This document shows, in pieces, positions 35,721 to 46,190 of a stretch of DNA of 64,000 bases. The notes beneath the pieces were generated by a model. The model had not been told where the DNA came from. It saw only the letters and a program-made list of their open reading frames with translations, and did not search any database. The position numbers were made by a program, and so were the translations under genes. Within the stretch, counting starts at the first letter, position 1, and every line of letters starts with the position of its first letter. Source of the DNA: Sthenelais limicola (lineage: Eukaryota; Annelida; Polychaeta; Phyllodocida; Sigalionidae); assembly GCA_942159475.1 (NCBI GenBank), contig OW804097.1:58486986-58550985 (forward strand), written 5' to 3'.

Positions 35721-36002
35721 TTAATCCTCTGATTCACTGTCACCGCTTGAAGTGTCAACAAATATGTCTTCATTTTGTTCTCCATTCGGTCTAATGTCCT
35801 CACTACGTTCACTTGCATGCTCAGATAAGAAATCCATGCGAATATGATACCTGTCATGTTGCCAGCCAATCACAGCTCTGTCTGATTGATTCCTGCTGTC
35901 TGACTGTAAATGAACACTCCATGATGGCCTACCTCTCAGTCTCACTTCATCATTGTTACTGTCTACTTCATCCAGTTTTCTAATGGCGATTCTGTCACTC
36001 AT
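35721..36002 (-). CDS. Unassigned 93-codon ORF, acidic C-terminus
   Basis: The frame starts with ATG (MSDRIAIRKLDEVDSNND) and ends in an acidic tail (FVDTSSGDSESED). It is hydrophilic, with no signal peptide, membrane segment or motif that I recognise, and no clear splice partners. The biased composition makes chance less likely than for most short ORFs here, but nothing else supports it. It could be an exon or a repeat-derived frame. Confidence 0.25.
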   Translation of the reverse strand: MSDRIAIRKLDEVDSNNDEVRLRGRPSWSVHLQSDSRNQSDRAVIGWQHDRYHIRMDFLSEHASERSEDIRPNGEQNEDIFVDTSSGDSESED

Positions 36003-36176
36003 TGTGTTATGTCTTGTTATAGATAAATATCTGTATGATATTCATAGATGTTTGAAAACCACTTGTAACTTGTAGATGCACAAACCTTGCGGCAAGACAG
36101 TTTGTCTTATATTCTATTGTTATTCCCGTGTAAATTGTACTTGTACACTTTCTGTATGGCAATGTAGCCACATCTG

Positions 36177-36224
36177 ACCGATCACTGGGAGCACTGACCA
36201 ATCACTGGGAGCACTGACCAATCA
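36177..36224 (+). repeat. Tandem duplication of a 22-bp unit
   Basis: GACCAATCACTGGGAGCACT occurs as two or more adjacent imperfect copies, the first starting with GACCGATCACTGGG. Confidence 0.85.
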
Positions 36225-36670
36225 CCATCCATTCAATGTTTATCCCTTTTTGTACTTTTGTCAAATATTACTAGCGGCACCCTGGCACCCCCTCCCACAT
36301 CTTTTGTGTTGCATCTAGGCATGCACTTACATGTGACACTATGGAAATTCCCAAATATTCCGTTAATGATGATTGGGTTGACAGGTTAGTGTTATGTAAT
36401 ATGCTTATTTTTTTCAAAAATTAGCCAATTACATTTAAATAGTCATATCAAATATGCATGTCGAATCTGTCGATGTTTTGTTGCGTTGCTATACACAATT
36501 CAAGTCTAATTTAGTTCATCTTTCAAGTTTACATTACATATATCTTCTTTATCTGATACTCCACCGATCCTCGTAAACGGTTCAATTACTGAAATAATAC
36601 AAACATCAATTACACTTCATGTCTTTACATATTCTGACACCGCACGTTTATCTGATTCATTGTACTTATG

Positions 36671-37147
36671 TGTAGTGATCTCTCGGATCCGATCCGCTCA
36701 GCTACGGTAATAAAAGACACATGACAAGGAAAAGACCTTTTGCACTATCTTTATTACTCTGCACGGGACAAGCTCCCCAACGACCTGTCCACCAAGAGAT
36801 GGTCCAGCCACCTCTTTGTTTCACCACCAACACAAATATGGTGTCCGGAGTTTAAGCGGATACATGTTGTATAAGAATGATGGTAAAAGAAGCAAATACA
36901 AACATGAGATGAAGCACAGTACATCAGTCTTTAGTTTGGTAAACACATAAAAGATAATACACGAAAGGGTAAATATGAAATATGTAAGAGAGACACACAT
37001 AAAAACGTGTATGTGGTCAAGTGAGCTGGTACTGGCCACTGGGCTAGTGCAAGTGTACTAACCTCAGCGGACAGCACCACCCAACAACATAAGTGGACAT
37101 TACATGTCCCATACCTGTTACAAATATTATACCCCAAACCCACTACA
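36671..37147 (-). repeat. 3' LTR of the Gypsy-type element (477 bp)
   Basis: On the minus strand it opens TGTAGTGGG and closes GATCACTACA, so its ends are TG...CA within a 7-bp inverted repeat (TGTAGTG/CACTACA). It follows a purine-rich tract directly and contains AATAAAGATA near the expected poly(A) region (36745-36755). Its last 40 bp (ACCGTAGCTGAGCGGAT...) resemble the A-box half of a tRNA-type repeat. Confidence 0.8.
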
Positions 37148-37160
37148 ATACTCCCCCTTT
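37148..37160 (-). promoter_or_regulatory. Polypurine tract of the Gypsy-type element
   Basis: The minus strand reads AAAGGGGGAGTAT immediately before the TGTAGTG start of the LTR, the expected primer site for plus-strand DNA synthesis. Confidence 0.75.
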
Positions 37161-37716
37161 ATTAAAAAGAGTTTAACATCAATATATAAACTCGACAACA
37201 AGGCAAAAATACAAATAGAACCACACCAGAGACAAATATCTTCAAACAGTACAACTTCGGACAATAAAAAAGATAAATCCGAACAACTCACACACATCTG
37301 TAGAAGCAAAAATTTTAACAACTACATAAAGGAGCATTTGGTGTCCTAACTATGCTTACAGAATCCAATGTTAAGAAGTCACAGAATATAAAACGTAGTC
37401 CGGCACAAAAGTTCACATTTCTCCTTATGAGAAAATGAGAAGAATATAAACTGTCTGCATTACTCCTTCTGAGTAACATAAACAATAAAACAATAAAATA
37501 TAATGTCTCACTCTGTATGGTGTTTTAGTGGTTTCAAAGCCAGTGATCAAAGGGAAATCCGTGGGCGGTGTAGTACGTCATAGAGGCGATGCTCGACGCT
37601 GACACAGCGGAGGGATGACTTGGTGTACTTGACGCTGCGTCAGCGGAGGCTTACAACTGCGTAGAGTCTTACTGGGCGTCCATGGCATTGTCATGTCCCT
37701 CGTCTGAATCCTTAGG
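37161..37716. other. Non-coding or decayed tail between the ORF region and LTR
   Basis: The minus-strand frame continues in short pieces past 37717 with several stops (a repeated ACTTGGTGTACTTGACGCTGCGTCAGCGGAGG-like pair lies at 37.6 kb, seen as two related 20-bp blocks). No domain was recognised. Confidence 0.4.
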
Positions 37717-39064
37717 TCAGTCTGTTCCCTCTTTTCCTTTGGAAACGTCTGCGGGCACAGGTGGAATGTCAACTGGTCCATCCGCAGGTAGAGGAGAAAC
37801 TACAGCTTCAGGGGACCCAAACATTTTGTCCAGATAATAAACATTATCCGCAACATTACCCGCAACTTTCCTGTTCACCTTCATCGGAGCAGTCTGAGGA
37901 GTGGATGCGGGTTTGATCTGTGCCAGCAACCTGGTCAACAGTTCGTACTGAGCCACATTCACGCTCACTGCTGCGCCGGATTCAGACATAACCGAGGTGC
38001 TAGTGCTAGGAATAGCACCACCGGACTGGGTGGACGGCCTCACCTCTACATCATTGTCCCTCTGATCCAGGTCTTCAGGGGTAGAGGATCTACCACACTC
38101 TGCCAGTTCACCCCTAAGGCTTGCATTCTCCTCAGTGAGCTCTCGGATTTCGCCATCCTTCTTCTCAGCTGAGGCGCAGAGAGCCTGAATCAGCTTGGCC
38201 TGGGTTCGGATGGTTTCTCAGAGAGTAGCCACTTCTCCGATCTGTTTCTGTACCTCCTGCAGCTGACCCAGTGGAGCAGTCAGCGTCGCCAGTGAAGTCA
38301 GTACCTGCTGTTGAGCTGCATCTGATGCTGCCCCAAGGTCAGCAAACAGCTTTGCACCCCTCCAGTTGCGGTTTTCACAAGCTGATCTGTGTCCACCGGC
38401 TCAGGTAACTTGGAGGCTGGTTCTTCTACCTCTTTTTGTGCCTTCTGACCCCTCTTGGCTGCAGGTGGATTAGGGGAAACCAAATCCGCAGAGCCAGAGT
38501 GTCCACCTTTCTGTTCACTCCTGCTGGAGCTACTACCAGAGCTTTTTACTCGACCTCCTCTGCCCCCAGCTTTGCCCTTACTGCTACCAGAACTGCACGG
38601 AGCACTGGCAGCAGGAGAAGATGAAGCTACCTTCTCTTTGGCTGCTGACTTGGAGGCAGACTTTGTGGCGGACTTCATCCGACGCATCACCCGAAGATGC
38701 TGAGCCGAACAATACGTCATCCTCAGGAAAGCTGTGTTGCTCACTATCGAAGCAATGACGTTTAGAGCCTTGCCAACTGCCTTCTCCCTAGACTGGTTGT
38801 GGATGACTGATTCCCCATTCATCAGATGTTTTACCAGCTCTACCCTATGGTCCAAAACTTGTGAGCAGTTGGGATAGGGGCAGATCCACGCCTGAGAGGA
38901 AGGAGCATGCACTTCACATAAGTGGCGGAAGAATCTGGCCCGGGTGCTGTAGGCCCTTACACCCTTCTCGTTCAGACGAGGAAATCGGCAGACCATGAAA
39001 GGGCAACGGAAACCTGGGTGCCATAGCTTATGGACACTGGACAGCTTCCCGAAGGTTCCAGGGT
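37717..39064 (-). pseudogene. Env-position ORF with zinc fingers and a coiled coil
   Basis: From about 39064 the minus strand encodes two C2H2-like fingers (CPFMVC...FFRHLCEVH and WICPYPNCSQ...ELVKHLM). A Lys/Ala/Ser/Gly-rich region follows (SATKSASKSAAKEKVASS). After a frameshift near 38310 comes a predicted coiled coil (EKKDGEIRELTEENASL), then a Ser/Thr-rich tail ending at 37717. One in-frame TGA (38219) probably replaced an arginine codon. It lies between integrase and LTR, where some Gypsy elements carry an extra gene, but it resembles no envelope protein. It may be a nucleic-acid-binding or gag-like protein, or a fused foreign segment. Confidence 0.55.
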
Positions 39065-39991
39065 CTAGGCTGTCTTCATGTACGAGTTTCGGCCAGAGGA
39101 CTTCTCATACCTGGACATCTGTCCCTCAGAAAAGTCTTTTTCCTCAGAATCAGACTCAACTGGTGCCTTACTATTGGACCCAGGCTGATCCAAAGCAGGG
39201 TTCATGGGTACCAGCTCGGCCAAATCCATATCTGCCTTAAACTTAGGGAATGAACCCATAGCTGACAGCTGAATCCGGCGGGCCTCAGAGCGGTGAGCAT
39301 GCTCGCATTTCAACTTCCTAATCTTAGGAAGCTGCGAAATGCCTTGAGAGGCTTGACCTCTGCTACGGGAGACACTAGCCCGGGAAGACGAGCTAGCAGC
39401 TTGTGAGTCAGTGCTGGGTTTAGATTTAGCAGTTCTAGACTGACTCAGGCCTCTTGTCTCGCTGGTCTTGGAAGATTCCTTCCTGGAAGGAGACAGCGAA
39501 CACAAGCGAGTGGTCCGAGGACCCGAGGTGGACTGACTTTGTTCCCTAACCTGCTGCTGAGCTTTCCTCGGAGCAGACTGCTTCCTCGGAAACCTTCTCA
39601 GAGGTGGCTGATCCACCTTGGTCATGGACTTTGGTAGGCTGCTTGTCTTTAGCGGCCTCGGATGGCTTGTCTGAAGCTGGCTTGACAACTTCACAACAAC
39701 ATTTGACAACATTTTGGCTGACCAGGTATTCTTAGAAACACCAAAATGCCCTGAAGTCTTTGGACCATGCATGCCCATAAACACTTCCATCCTTATTGAA
39801 GCAGGGACCACCTTTCTCCAATATTTCCTTCCAGTGGCTAGCCGGACCCAGCCCAAGCATAGCACACCGTCTCTCATCTCCATACTGCCTAGATGTTGAA
39901 CACAAGTCCGAAATTCATCGGATTCCCCCGCAAGATCTTCCCTACTAGGAATCTCAGAGCCATTCAACATTGCAATTATCCTCCTGATCAT
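39065..39991 (-). pseudogene. Integrase zinc-binding part fused to a basic Ser-rich region
   Basis: The first 90 codons fit the Gypsy integrase N-terminus: EFRTCVQHLGSMEMRDGVLC, then VVPASIRMEVFMGMHGPKTS and GHFGVSK, that is, the HH half of the HHCC zinc site. At about residue 93 the homology ends abruptly. The CC half and the whole DDE core are missing, and the frame runs into a Ser/Arg/Lys-rich region (QAASSSSRASVSRSRGQA) and an acidic end (PVESDSEEKDFSEG). The join suggests an internal deletion or recombination within the element. Confidence 0.65.
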
Positions 39992-40035
39992 TGGATCAGA
40001 CTGTTGAGCTTCTTGTAGTTTATTACTGCTAGTCT

Positions 40036-40617
40036 CTACAACAGGAGAACTTCAGTAGTAGCCAACACAGCGTCATGCAGTCCGCAATCTTGACAATCCA
40101 GTCTTCCACACTTACGTGTTGGCAAGCGAGACAGTGCATCAGCATTTTCATGCATCTGACCTGCCCAGTGCAGAATCATGCTCTGACCCAAACCATATTC
40201 CTGCAAGGTAGTTAACCACCTAGCAAGCATATCCGTCGGATCCTTAAAATTTAGCACCCAGCGGAGAGAGGCATGATCCGTCCTCACATAGAAATTCCTA
40301 TTACCCAAAAGGTAATGTCTAAACTTCGACAGATACGTCAGAACAGCAAGTAACTCGCGCTTAATAGCACAATAGTTCTTCTGAGACTTAGATAAACTAT
40401 TGCTAGCATAGCCCAAGACGACTTCCCGTCCATCCTGTATTTGTGAGAGGATCCCAGCCATTCCAAAACCACTTGCATCAGTGTCTAGAATGAAATCTCC
40501 CACTTTCCGGGGGTATCCTAGCACTGGCGCTGTGGTCAGCAATTCCTTGACCTTGCTAAAAGCAGCCGGACACTGAGGAGTCCACACTATCGGTCTGGTT
40601 TAGCGTTTATCCTTGCA
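40036..40617 (-). pseudogene. Gypsy RNase H
   Basis: The frame carries the RNase H residues in FILDTDASGFGMAGILSQ (Asp), YCAIKRELLAVL (Glu) and FYVRTDHASLRWVL (Asp), and ends with the connection motif NADALSRLP. It is separated from the RT frame by an in-frame TAA at about 40600 and from integrase by a frameshift near 40036. The catalytic residues are intact. Confidence 0.88.
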
Positions 40618-42008
40618 TGCAGCCATTACAATATCCTGCAATGGAGAGACAATTTCGCCAAAATTGGGTTGAAACTCCCTATAATAAGAAGCAAACCCAA
40701 TGAACTGTCTAATCTCCTTAGCATTCGTGGGGACTGGCCAATTTTGAACCTTCTCAATTTGCTTAGTATTGGCTTGAATTCCCTTTCCAGAAACAATCCG
40801 GTCTAGGTATTCAACTTGCCGACGGAAGAATTCACACTTCTTCGGCTTCAATCTCAGGCCATAGTCTTTGATTCTCTCCAGAACAAGCCTGAGGTTATGG
40901 AGACACTCATCAAGTGTCTTTTCAAAAACCACAATGTCGTCTAAATAAACCAAACATGACTTCCATTTGAGTCTGTCCAACATAGTGTCCATCATACATT
41001 GGAAGGTAGCTGGGGCATTACACAGTCTGAAAGCCATAACTTTGAACTGGAATAAGCCCACACTGGAGAGAAAAGCAGTTTTTTCTTTGCTATCCTCATC
41101 CATTTCCACCAAGAGCCTTGACACACTCATCAATTCTAGGCAAGAGGAAAACTGTCTTTAATCGAGACGGAGTTCAACTGACAATAATCCACACAGAAAC
41201 GCTGTATCCCATCCTTCTTGGCCACCATAACAATAGGAGCTCCCCAAGGGCTACTGCTATGCTCAATTCGGCCTTCCCTATACATCTTCCAGATTTCTGC
41301 CTCCGCTTTATCACGTTTAGCAACTGGAATCCGTCTATATGCTTGTTTGATCGGGCAAGCATCACCAGCATCAATTACAGGACGGACCTTATGGGTACAT
41401 CCCAAAGCCTTATCTCCTGGTTGAGAAAAACAGCTTCGAAACTCCTCTAAGAGATCTAGAGCATCTCGTTTTTCCTGGACTTCGGACAAGTCAGAATCAT
41501 TAATCATCTTCGCCAGCGGACACTCCGCAGTGGGCGGAATGGGAAGAGTAGGAGTGATCAGATCATCATCCGCCACAGGAGACTCAAGCACCTGTATTGA
41601 ATTAATGATTGCTTCTCTAATCACTTCTTCATTATTCCCATCTTCAGACAGAGAATCCTGAGCTACCAAAGCAACTTCAAACACTCTGCCAACCACCCTG
41701 TTCTTCTTTATCTTCAATGTGCGACCGGTCGGATTGGAGAAAGCCACCAAGGCCGGAGAACCATCGCCTGGTACATAAGTATTCAGGCTGCCCAAGGCTA
41801 GGTCTTTCAACAATCGTTGGTCTGGCTCGAACATCATACCACCATTTACTGTGACTGAGCCACTGTCAAGATCAAGTTTGGCCAAAGTAACTGCCCTAGG
41901 TTTGAGGATAACTGCCTTAAGCGGTTTTACCTCTCTCCCCAAAATTACATCCTCTACTTGAACTGCATTAACAGAGGAACTTTCAGTTCTGCTAACGGGT
42001 TTTTCCAT
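40600..42008 (-). pseudogene. Gypsy reverse transcriptase with a deletion over the first catalytic Asp
   Basis: 41136-42008 encodes the post-protease linker and RT start ([47 protein letters not shown]). After RIDECVKALGGNG the sequence jumps to MDEDSKEKTAFLSSVGLFQF, so about 14 residues containing the usual L-D-L-x-S-G-Y motif are missing. The remainder (40600-41133) has FQCMMDTMLDRL, CLVYLDDIVVF (catalytic Asp pair), ECEFFRRQVEYL-like palm sequence and IRQFIGFASYYREFQPNF. It cannot be active. Confidence 0.88.
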
Positions 42009-42009
42009 A

Positions 42010-42473
42010 ACTTACAAGTTACAGAAGACCCGTAATTATCCAAGAAGAAAGTCCCTGACCAATCCAGATTACACTGGTGCACATAATAAAAATCTGCACC
42101 CAGTATCCCACTTTCAGGACCTTGTAGTCCACTGACTACGAGACAAGTAATCATATATGTCCGGTCACCAACTTACTAATGGACAAAGCACGCTCCCATA
42201 TGTAACAATAGGTGTTCCATTACCCATCGCACACACCATTCGTACCGAAGTCATTGGTGGTGGATTTGGAAGGGAATCGTAGAACCTCCTGGTGATCAAG
42301 CTAGTAGTAGCACCCAGGTCATCCAGAAAACTTCCAGTTTCCCCACCCATCTTTACAGGGGTATACCATCTCTCCTGTACCAATAATTTGGTAGGGATCT
42401 CCAAAGTTCCCTGCTTGTATACAGAAACCTTCTGAACTTGAGCTGATTTAGTTGATCTGCTTTTGACCAACAC
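42010..42473 (-). pseudogene. Gypsy protease with altered active-site triad
   Basis: The frame contains GSFLDDLGATTSLI, where a retropepsin would have a D-T/S-G triad (here D-L-G), and downstream, after a frameshift near 42165, SGILGADFYYVHQC, the usual I-L-G-x-D-F motif. The flanking RWYTPVKMGG is consistent with the flap-side strand. Residues before 42473 run into LINE-3 sequence. Confidence 0.7.
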
Positions 42474-42486
42474 AATCTGATCTTGT

Positions 42487-43590
42487 TCAGCTTGTCACCT
42501 CTCTTTGAGCTCCAAAGTGTCTTGGAGTCAAACTTTTCACTTTTTGAAGTTTAGTTTGGGCTTTTTGGCTGCTTGACATTATACATGGGCCCGCATAATC
42601 CAAAATTGGTAGAGTATATGTCTTACACAATAGCCAAGATATCTTTTCGTTCATATATTTTCTCTGTTTACCAATACTGGCGAGTGATCCACAAGCTTTA
42701 TTATACATTAGGCTCGCACATGGATTCATGGATAATCTGTTGTCTATCGTAACTCCTAGATAATTAAAAGTTGGAGATCGAGTAATCGTTTTTCCATCAC
42801 AATTGAGAACAATTCTATCTATTTCAGTCTTCTTTCCTTTGTAAAACAATTGATATTTCGTCTTACTGACATTCAACTCTAGGCCATTTCTCTCACACCA
42901 CTCATTATACATGGCTATTACAGACTGTCCTTTCTGTTGCAATATATTGCCTTCAGTTCCTACAATCGTAATCACTGCATTGTCTGCATACACTATAAGT
43001 TTTCCATCAAAATTCATTTTATTTAGGTCGTTACAGAAAATATTATAGAGCAAAGGCCCCACAATACTCCGCTGAGGTACCCCATTTGATACAACTTGTT
43101 TAGTCGAGCAAAGATGATCTTGCCTCAAAAACTGCAAACTTCCTCTAAATGATCATACAATTTGTCGTACAACAGTCGTTCGAGGATTTTGCTAGTTGAT
43201 GGTACAATTGTTATCGCTCTTATGTTATCTAGGATTTTTTTTATTTCCTGATTTCGGTAGCAGAGTAATCGAAGAAGTTTTCCATTCATTTGGAATCAAA
43301 CCAGTGGATATAATTTTCTCTAAGATTTTTTTGAAAAATACTATATTCCCCATCAATGACTCCTTTTGTATATGGTTATCCACTCCTACTATACCTGAAT
43401 TTTTACGATTATCAACCTTTAAAATCGATTTTCTCACCTCTTCGCAGTTGAGCTCTCTCTCAATATCAAATTTTACCTCGATGTCTACTAGATCTGGAAT
43501 TCTCACATCGTCGTTACCACTTCCTATTCTAGAGAAGAACGTATTTGCAGCTTCTAGGGCTTCTATTCCCTTTACTATTCTACCGTTCAC
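42487..43590 (-). pseudogene. LINE-3 reverse transcriptase with motif A deleted and YADD changed to YADN
   Basis: 43590-43225 carries NCEEVRKSILKVDNRKNSG and GLIPNEWKTSSITLLPKSGN. In a second frame come IRAITIVPSTSKILERLLYD and KLYDHLEE. The sequence then jumps to GVPQRSIVGPLLYNIFCNDL, so the segment with the first catalytic Asp (F-x-D-x-x-K-A-F-D) is lost. The polymerase box reads VYADNAVI instead of Y-A-D-D. FNYLGVTIDN and LPILDYAGPCIM mark the thumb. Confidence 0.85.
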
Positions 43591-43642
43591 CTCAAATTCA
43601 TTTAGATATTGTTTCTCTTCACATGTTCTAGAGTATATGTTG

Positions 43643-44116
43643 TTAAGACTTTTCCAGAACTCTCTCGGCTTTTTTCGCTCGAATCAATTTGGAGACATTA
43701 TTTCTCAGGCACCTTACCCTCTGCCAGTCCTCATTATTATTGCTAGTTTTAGCCACCCTGAAAGCCTGGTCTCTTTCTTTCATTCTTAAACGCACTTCAT
43801 CGTCTATATAAGCTTGTGTCGGATATTTTAATCTGACCCTTTTCACCTTCAAAGATGTTTTATCACCTTCTCTGATGTCTTCTAAGATGTTAGACCACAT
43901 AGATTCAGCAGACTGATCTACTTCATCAGTTCGATATCTTGCTGTTTTATTTGCTAAGTACGCTTTATATTCTTCAATTTTTTCTCTTCTTTGAGTTTTG
44001 ACCCAAAGGTATTTCCTTTCTAACAGCAGTGTCTTATATCTGCTATTTATATGACCATACACAGAGAAATTATCAGAAATATTGGTCTCTATAACCTTAG
44101 CATCGTGAACACTCAT
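43643..44116 (-). pseudogene. LINE-3 endonuclease-RT linker
   Basis: A 157-codon hydrophilic frame includes YIDDEVRLRMKERDQAFRVA and WQRVRCLRNNVSKLIRAKKA, the pattern usual between endonuclease and RT in CR1/Jockey-type ORF2 proteins. Confidence 0.75.
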
Positions 44117-44136
44117 GTTACTATATAAGATATCAA

Positions 44137-44990
44137 TTAATGTATTCGTGGTTCTCGTAATCCTGGTACTTTTTTTATATATCCAATCAGATTATACCTT
44201 TTCATGATTTCAGTCCATTTTGCAGCTTCTCTATTTACACTGCTCATGTCTATATTTATATCACCTACCAATACAATTCTCTTTCCTCTCCTATAGAGGT
44301 TACCTAGAAGTGTGTTCATACTATCGTAGAACGAGTCAAAGCGACCACCAGGTCTACGGTATACATTTACCATTTACCTTCCAGAATTGCCGGGTTTTAC
44401 ATATACCACTAATACTTCTAAGTCGTTATTACAATTACACATACCTTCAGCATCTTCTCTCTTTATCTCAATGCTTTTTAATGTATATATACAAGTAAGC
44501 CTCCGCCATGTTGGTAAATCCCATCTATGACTCTATCCTGCCTCGTGATGTTATAATTACAGTGGCTGATATGTACAGAATTATCATGTTCATTTAACCA
44601 ACTGTCGTTCAGAGCAATAACCTTGTATCCTTTATCAAGGATTGTTGTACAAATCTCGTCGAAATTGGCCCTAATGCTTCTACAATTCATTCCCAAGATA
44701 GATTGCCCCCCCCCCCTTGACTAAGGTCTTAGCCGATTCCATTTCTTTCCCATACCATTTTTCTATTATTTTGTTTGTAATCTCTGTTTTTGGTTCATGG
44801 TGTTCTTTAGCCAGATCAAAGAGAACCGTGCAGTACAAGCAATGTCATATTTTTATTGGAAAGGCTTTTATTCAAAAACTGTTTGTCTGGTCACTCTCAC
44901 TCAGAAGATGATTTTTGTGGCGTCCCAGACGGTGCTATTTACAATTCATAGACATTGGTGTGGATTCAATGTTTCTAAAAAGTATCTAAA
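44137..44990 (-). pseudogene. LINE-3 APE-type endonuclease
   Basis: The domain opens with GMNCRSIRANFDEI, followed by YKVIALNDSWLNEHDNS (the catalytic Glu of the E-T/S-W box is replaced, here N-D-S-W), YQHGGGLLVYI, and in a second frame MVNVYRRPGGRF and IVLVGDINIDMS (the G-D-x-N box). About 100 codons between the two parts are shifted. The upstream frame to 44990 (ITNKIIEKWYGKEMESA) is probably the ORF2 leader. A run of 12 C at 44705-44716 lies in the glycine-coding start. Confidence 0.72.
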
Positions 44991-45405
44991 TAGTTAAGCA
45001 AACATAAGTTTCCTAGAGTTATCAATTACCATTAGAGATTCACAAATATAAATCATCTATCTTACAACATACATGCGAGATGAAAGGAAAAATGATGAGA
45101 TGTGATGAGATGAGGTGAGGTGATGTTAAAGGATACTGTCTAGTGAGAATACAATATTCAGTAGCCGTGGTGAGGATATGGTTTAAGAACATATGACTAT
45201 TATATACACATTTCTGGTAATACAATAATGCAGTAATTTCCAGGATATATACAGCAAGATCAGACATTTTAGCTGGATGATGAGGCAACAATTAACATAA
45301 TAAGTGATGACATCATGTAATTTACAACGGTAACAATTTTGTTATACAGGTGGGATGATCTTTTTACAGATAGTGCAAGAGTAGAAGGGAAACCAGGTGT
45401 AACTG
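44991..45405. other. Intergenic DNA, nothing recognised
   Basis: AT-rich with a GATGAGATG(T/A)GATGAG repeat near 45090-45120. No gene recognised. Confidence 0.4.
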
Positions 45406-45570
45406 CTATACTTGTTGAATCAGGTTCTGCTGATTTAATAGATAGTACTTCAATTTCATTTTAAAACTTGACAAGTCATCTATAACACGTAGGTGTTGGG
45501 GCAATATATTCCAAAGAGCAGCTTTCCTTTCCGAGAAGCATTTCTGGTTACGCATCAAACTCCCATGATG
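45406..45570 (-). pseudogene. 3'-terminal fragment of a further LINE ORF2
   Basis: The minus-strand frame has RNQKCFSERKAALWNILPQH and FKMKLKYYLL, the closing motif (F-x-x-x-x-x-x-W-N-x-L-P, F-K-x-x-L-K) of CR1/Jockey-type ORF2 proteins. Nothing of the upstream RT is present nearby in frame, so it is a separate 5'-truncated insertion. Confidence 0.6.
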
Positions 45571-45589
45571 GTAAAGATAAATTCCAATG

Positions 45590-45880
45590 ATGGTAGATGG
45601 TAAATATAATTCCAATGATGGTAAAGGATATCTATCTATGTGTTTCTATATTTTCTATATTATGTTAGAAAAAAAGTTTGCAATATTTTCTCTGAGGGAA
45701 TGCAATATTTCTCTGAGGGAAATTACCAGTAAACATTTCCAGAAAAATATACTCTGTCGGCTGACCTTACCAGTAAAGTAATTAAATATACTCTGTAGGC
45801 TGACCTTTGAAACGCAAGGATATATTATAATACTGTCTTGAAATTTGGTACCATACATAAATTAATAAGGACTTAAAAAG
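45590..45880. repeat. MITE family A, internal fragment
   Basis: Blocks such as GTTTGCAATATTTCTCT, ACCAGTAAAGTAATTAAATA, TACTCTGTAGGCTGACC and TGTCTTGAAATTTGGTACCA match the family core. A short segment is duplicated within it. Confidence 0.5.
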
Positions 45881-46190
45881 CGCCGCGCCATGATATTGTT
45901 ATCTACTATAGAAGTGATATTGTTATCTACTATAGTATGTAAAAGACAAAGGCCGGTTTGTAAACCTCCCTGATGCTGGAGATGATTGAAATAAAAGTCT
46001 TATCAATCAATCAATCAATGATGCCAAATAATGGGACATGCCCAAATAATGGGAACATTCCATTAAGAGATCTTGTGACAGAATTATTGTGGGAAGCCCC
46101 CCCCCCCCCAAGTGCAGCCAAAGGCCCCCTTGCCCCCCCCCCCTTGCCCCCGGCCCCCTTGCCCTCGCCCCGCCCCCCTTGCCTATGAGC
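45881..46190. other. Low-complexity C-rich DNA
   Basis: An 18-bp duplication (GATATTGTTATCTACTATAG, twice near 45891-45935) is followed by CCCCCTTGCCCC repeats at 46098-46180. Proline- and glycine-rich ORFs here are artefacts of this tract. Confidence 0.7.

Larger units (their letters stand above)
36671..42480 (-). mobile_element. Gypsy-type (Ty3) LTR retrotransposon, 5'-truncated
   Basis: On the minus strand the order is protease, reverse transcriptase, RNase H, integrase zinc-binding part, an extra ORF region, polypurine tract and 3' LTR. The 5' LTR, primer-binding site and gag are absent: homology stops at about 42480, where LINE-3 begins. Several frameshifts and stops divide pol, and two catalytic regions are deleted. 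The PR-RT-RH-INT order puts it in the Gypsy group. Confidence 0.88.
42487..44990 (-). mobile_element. LINE-3: non-LTR retrotransposon remnant abutting the Gypsy element
   Basis: On the minus strand an APE-type endonuclease (about 44.7-44.1 kb), a linker (44116-43643) and a reverse transcriptase (about 43.6-42.49 kb) follow in order, broken into at least five frames. The RT thumb ends abruptly at about 42490, where Gypsy protease sequence starts, and no 3' UTR or tail is present. The junction is therefore either a deletion or an incomplete insertion. Confidence 0.8.

Noticed and set aside
43196..43789. 197-codon plus-strand ORF with hydrophobic stretches
   Set aside because: It is antisense to the LINE-3 RT and linker, which match LINE motifs.
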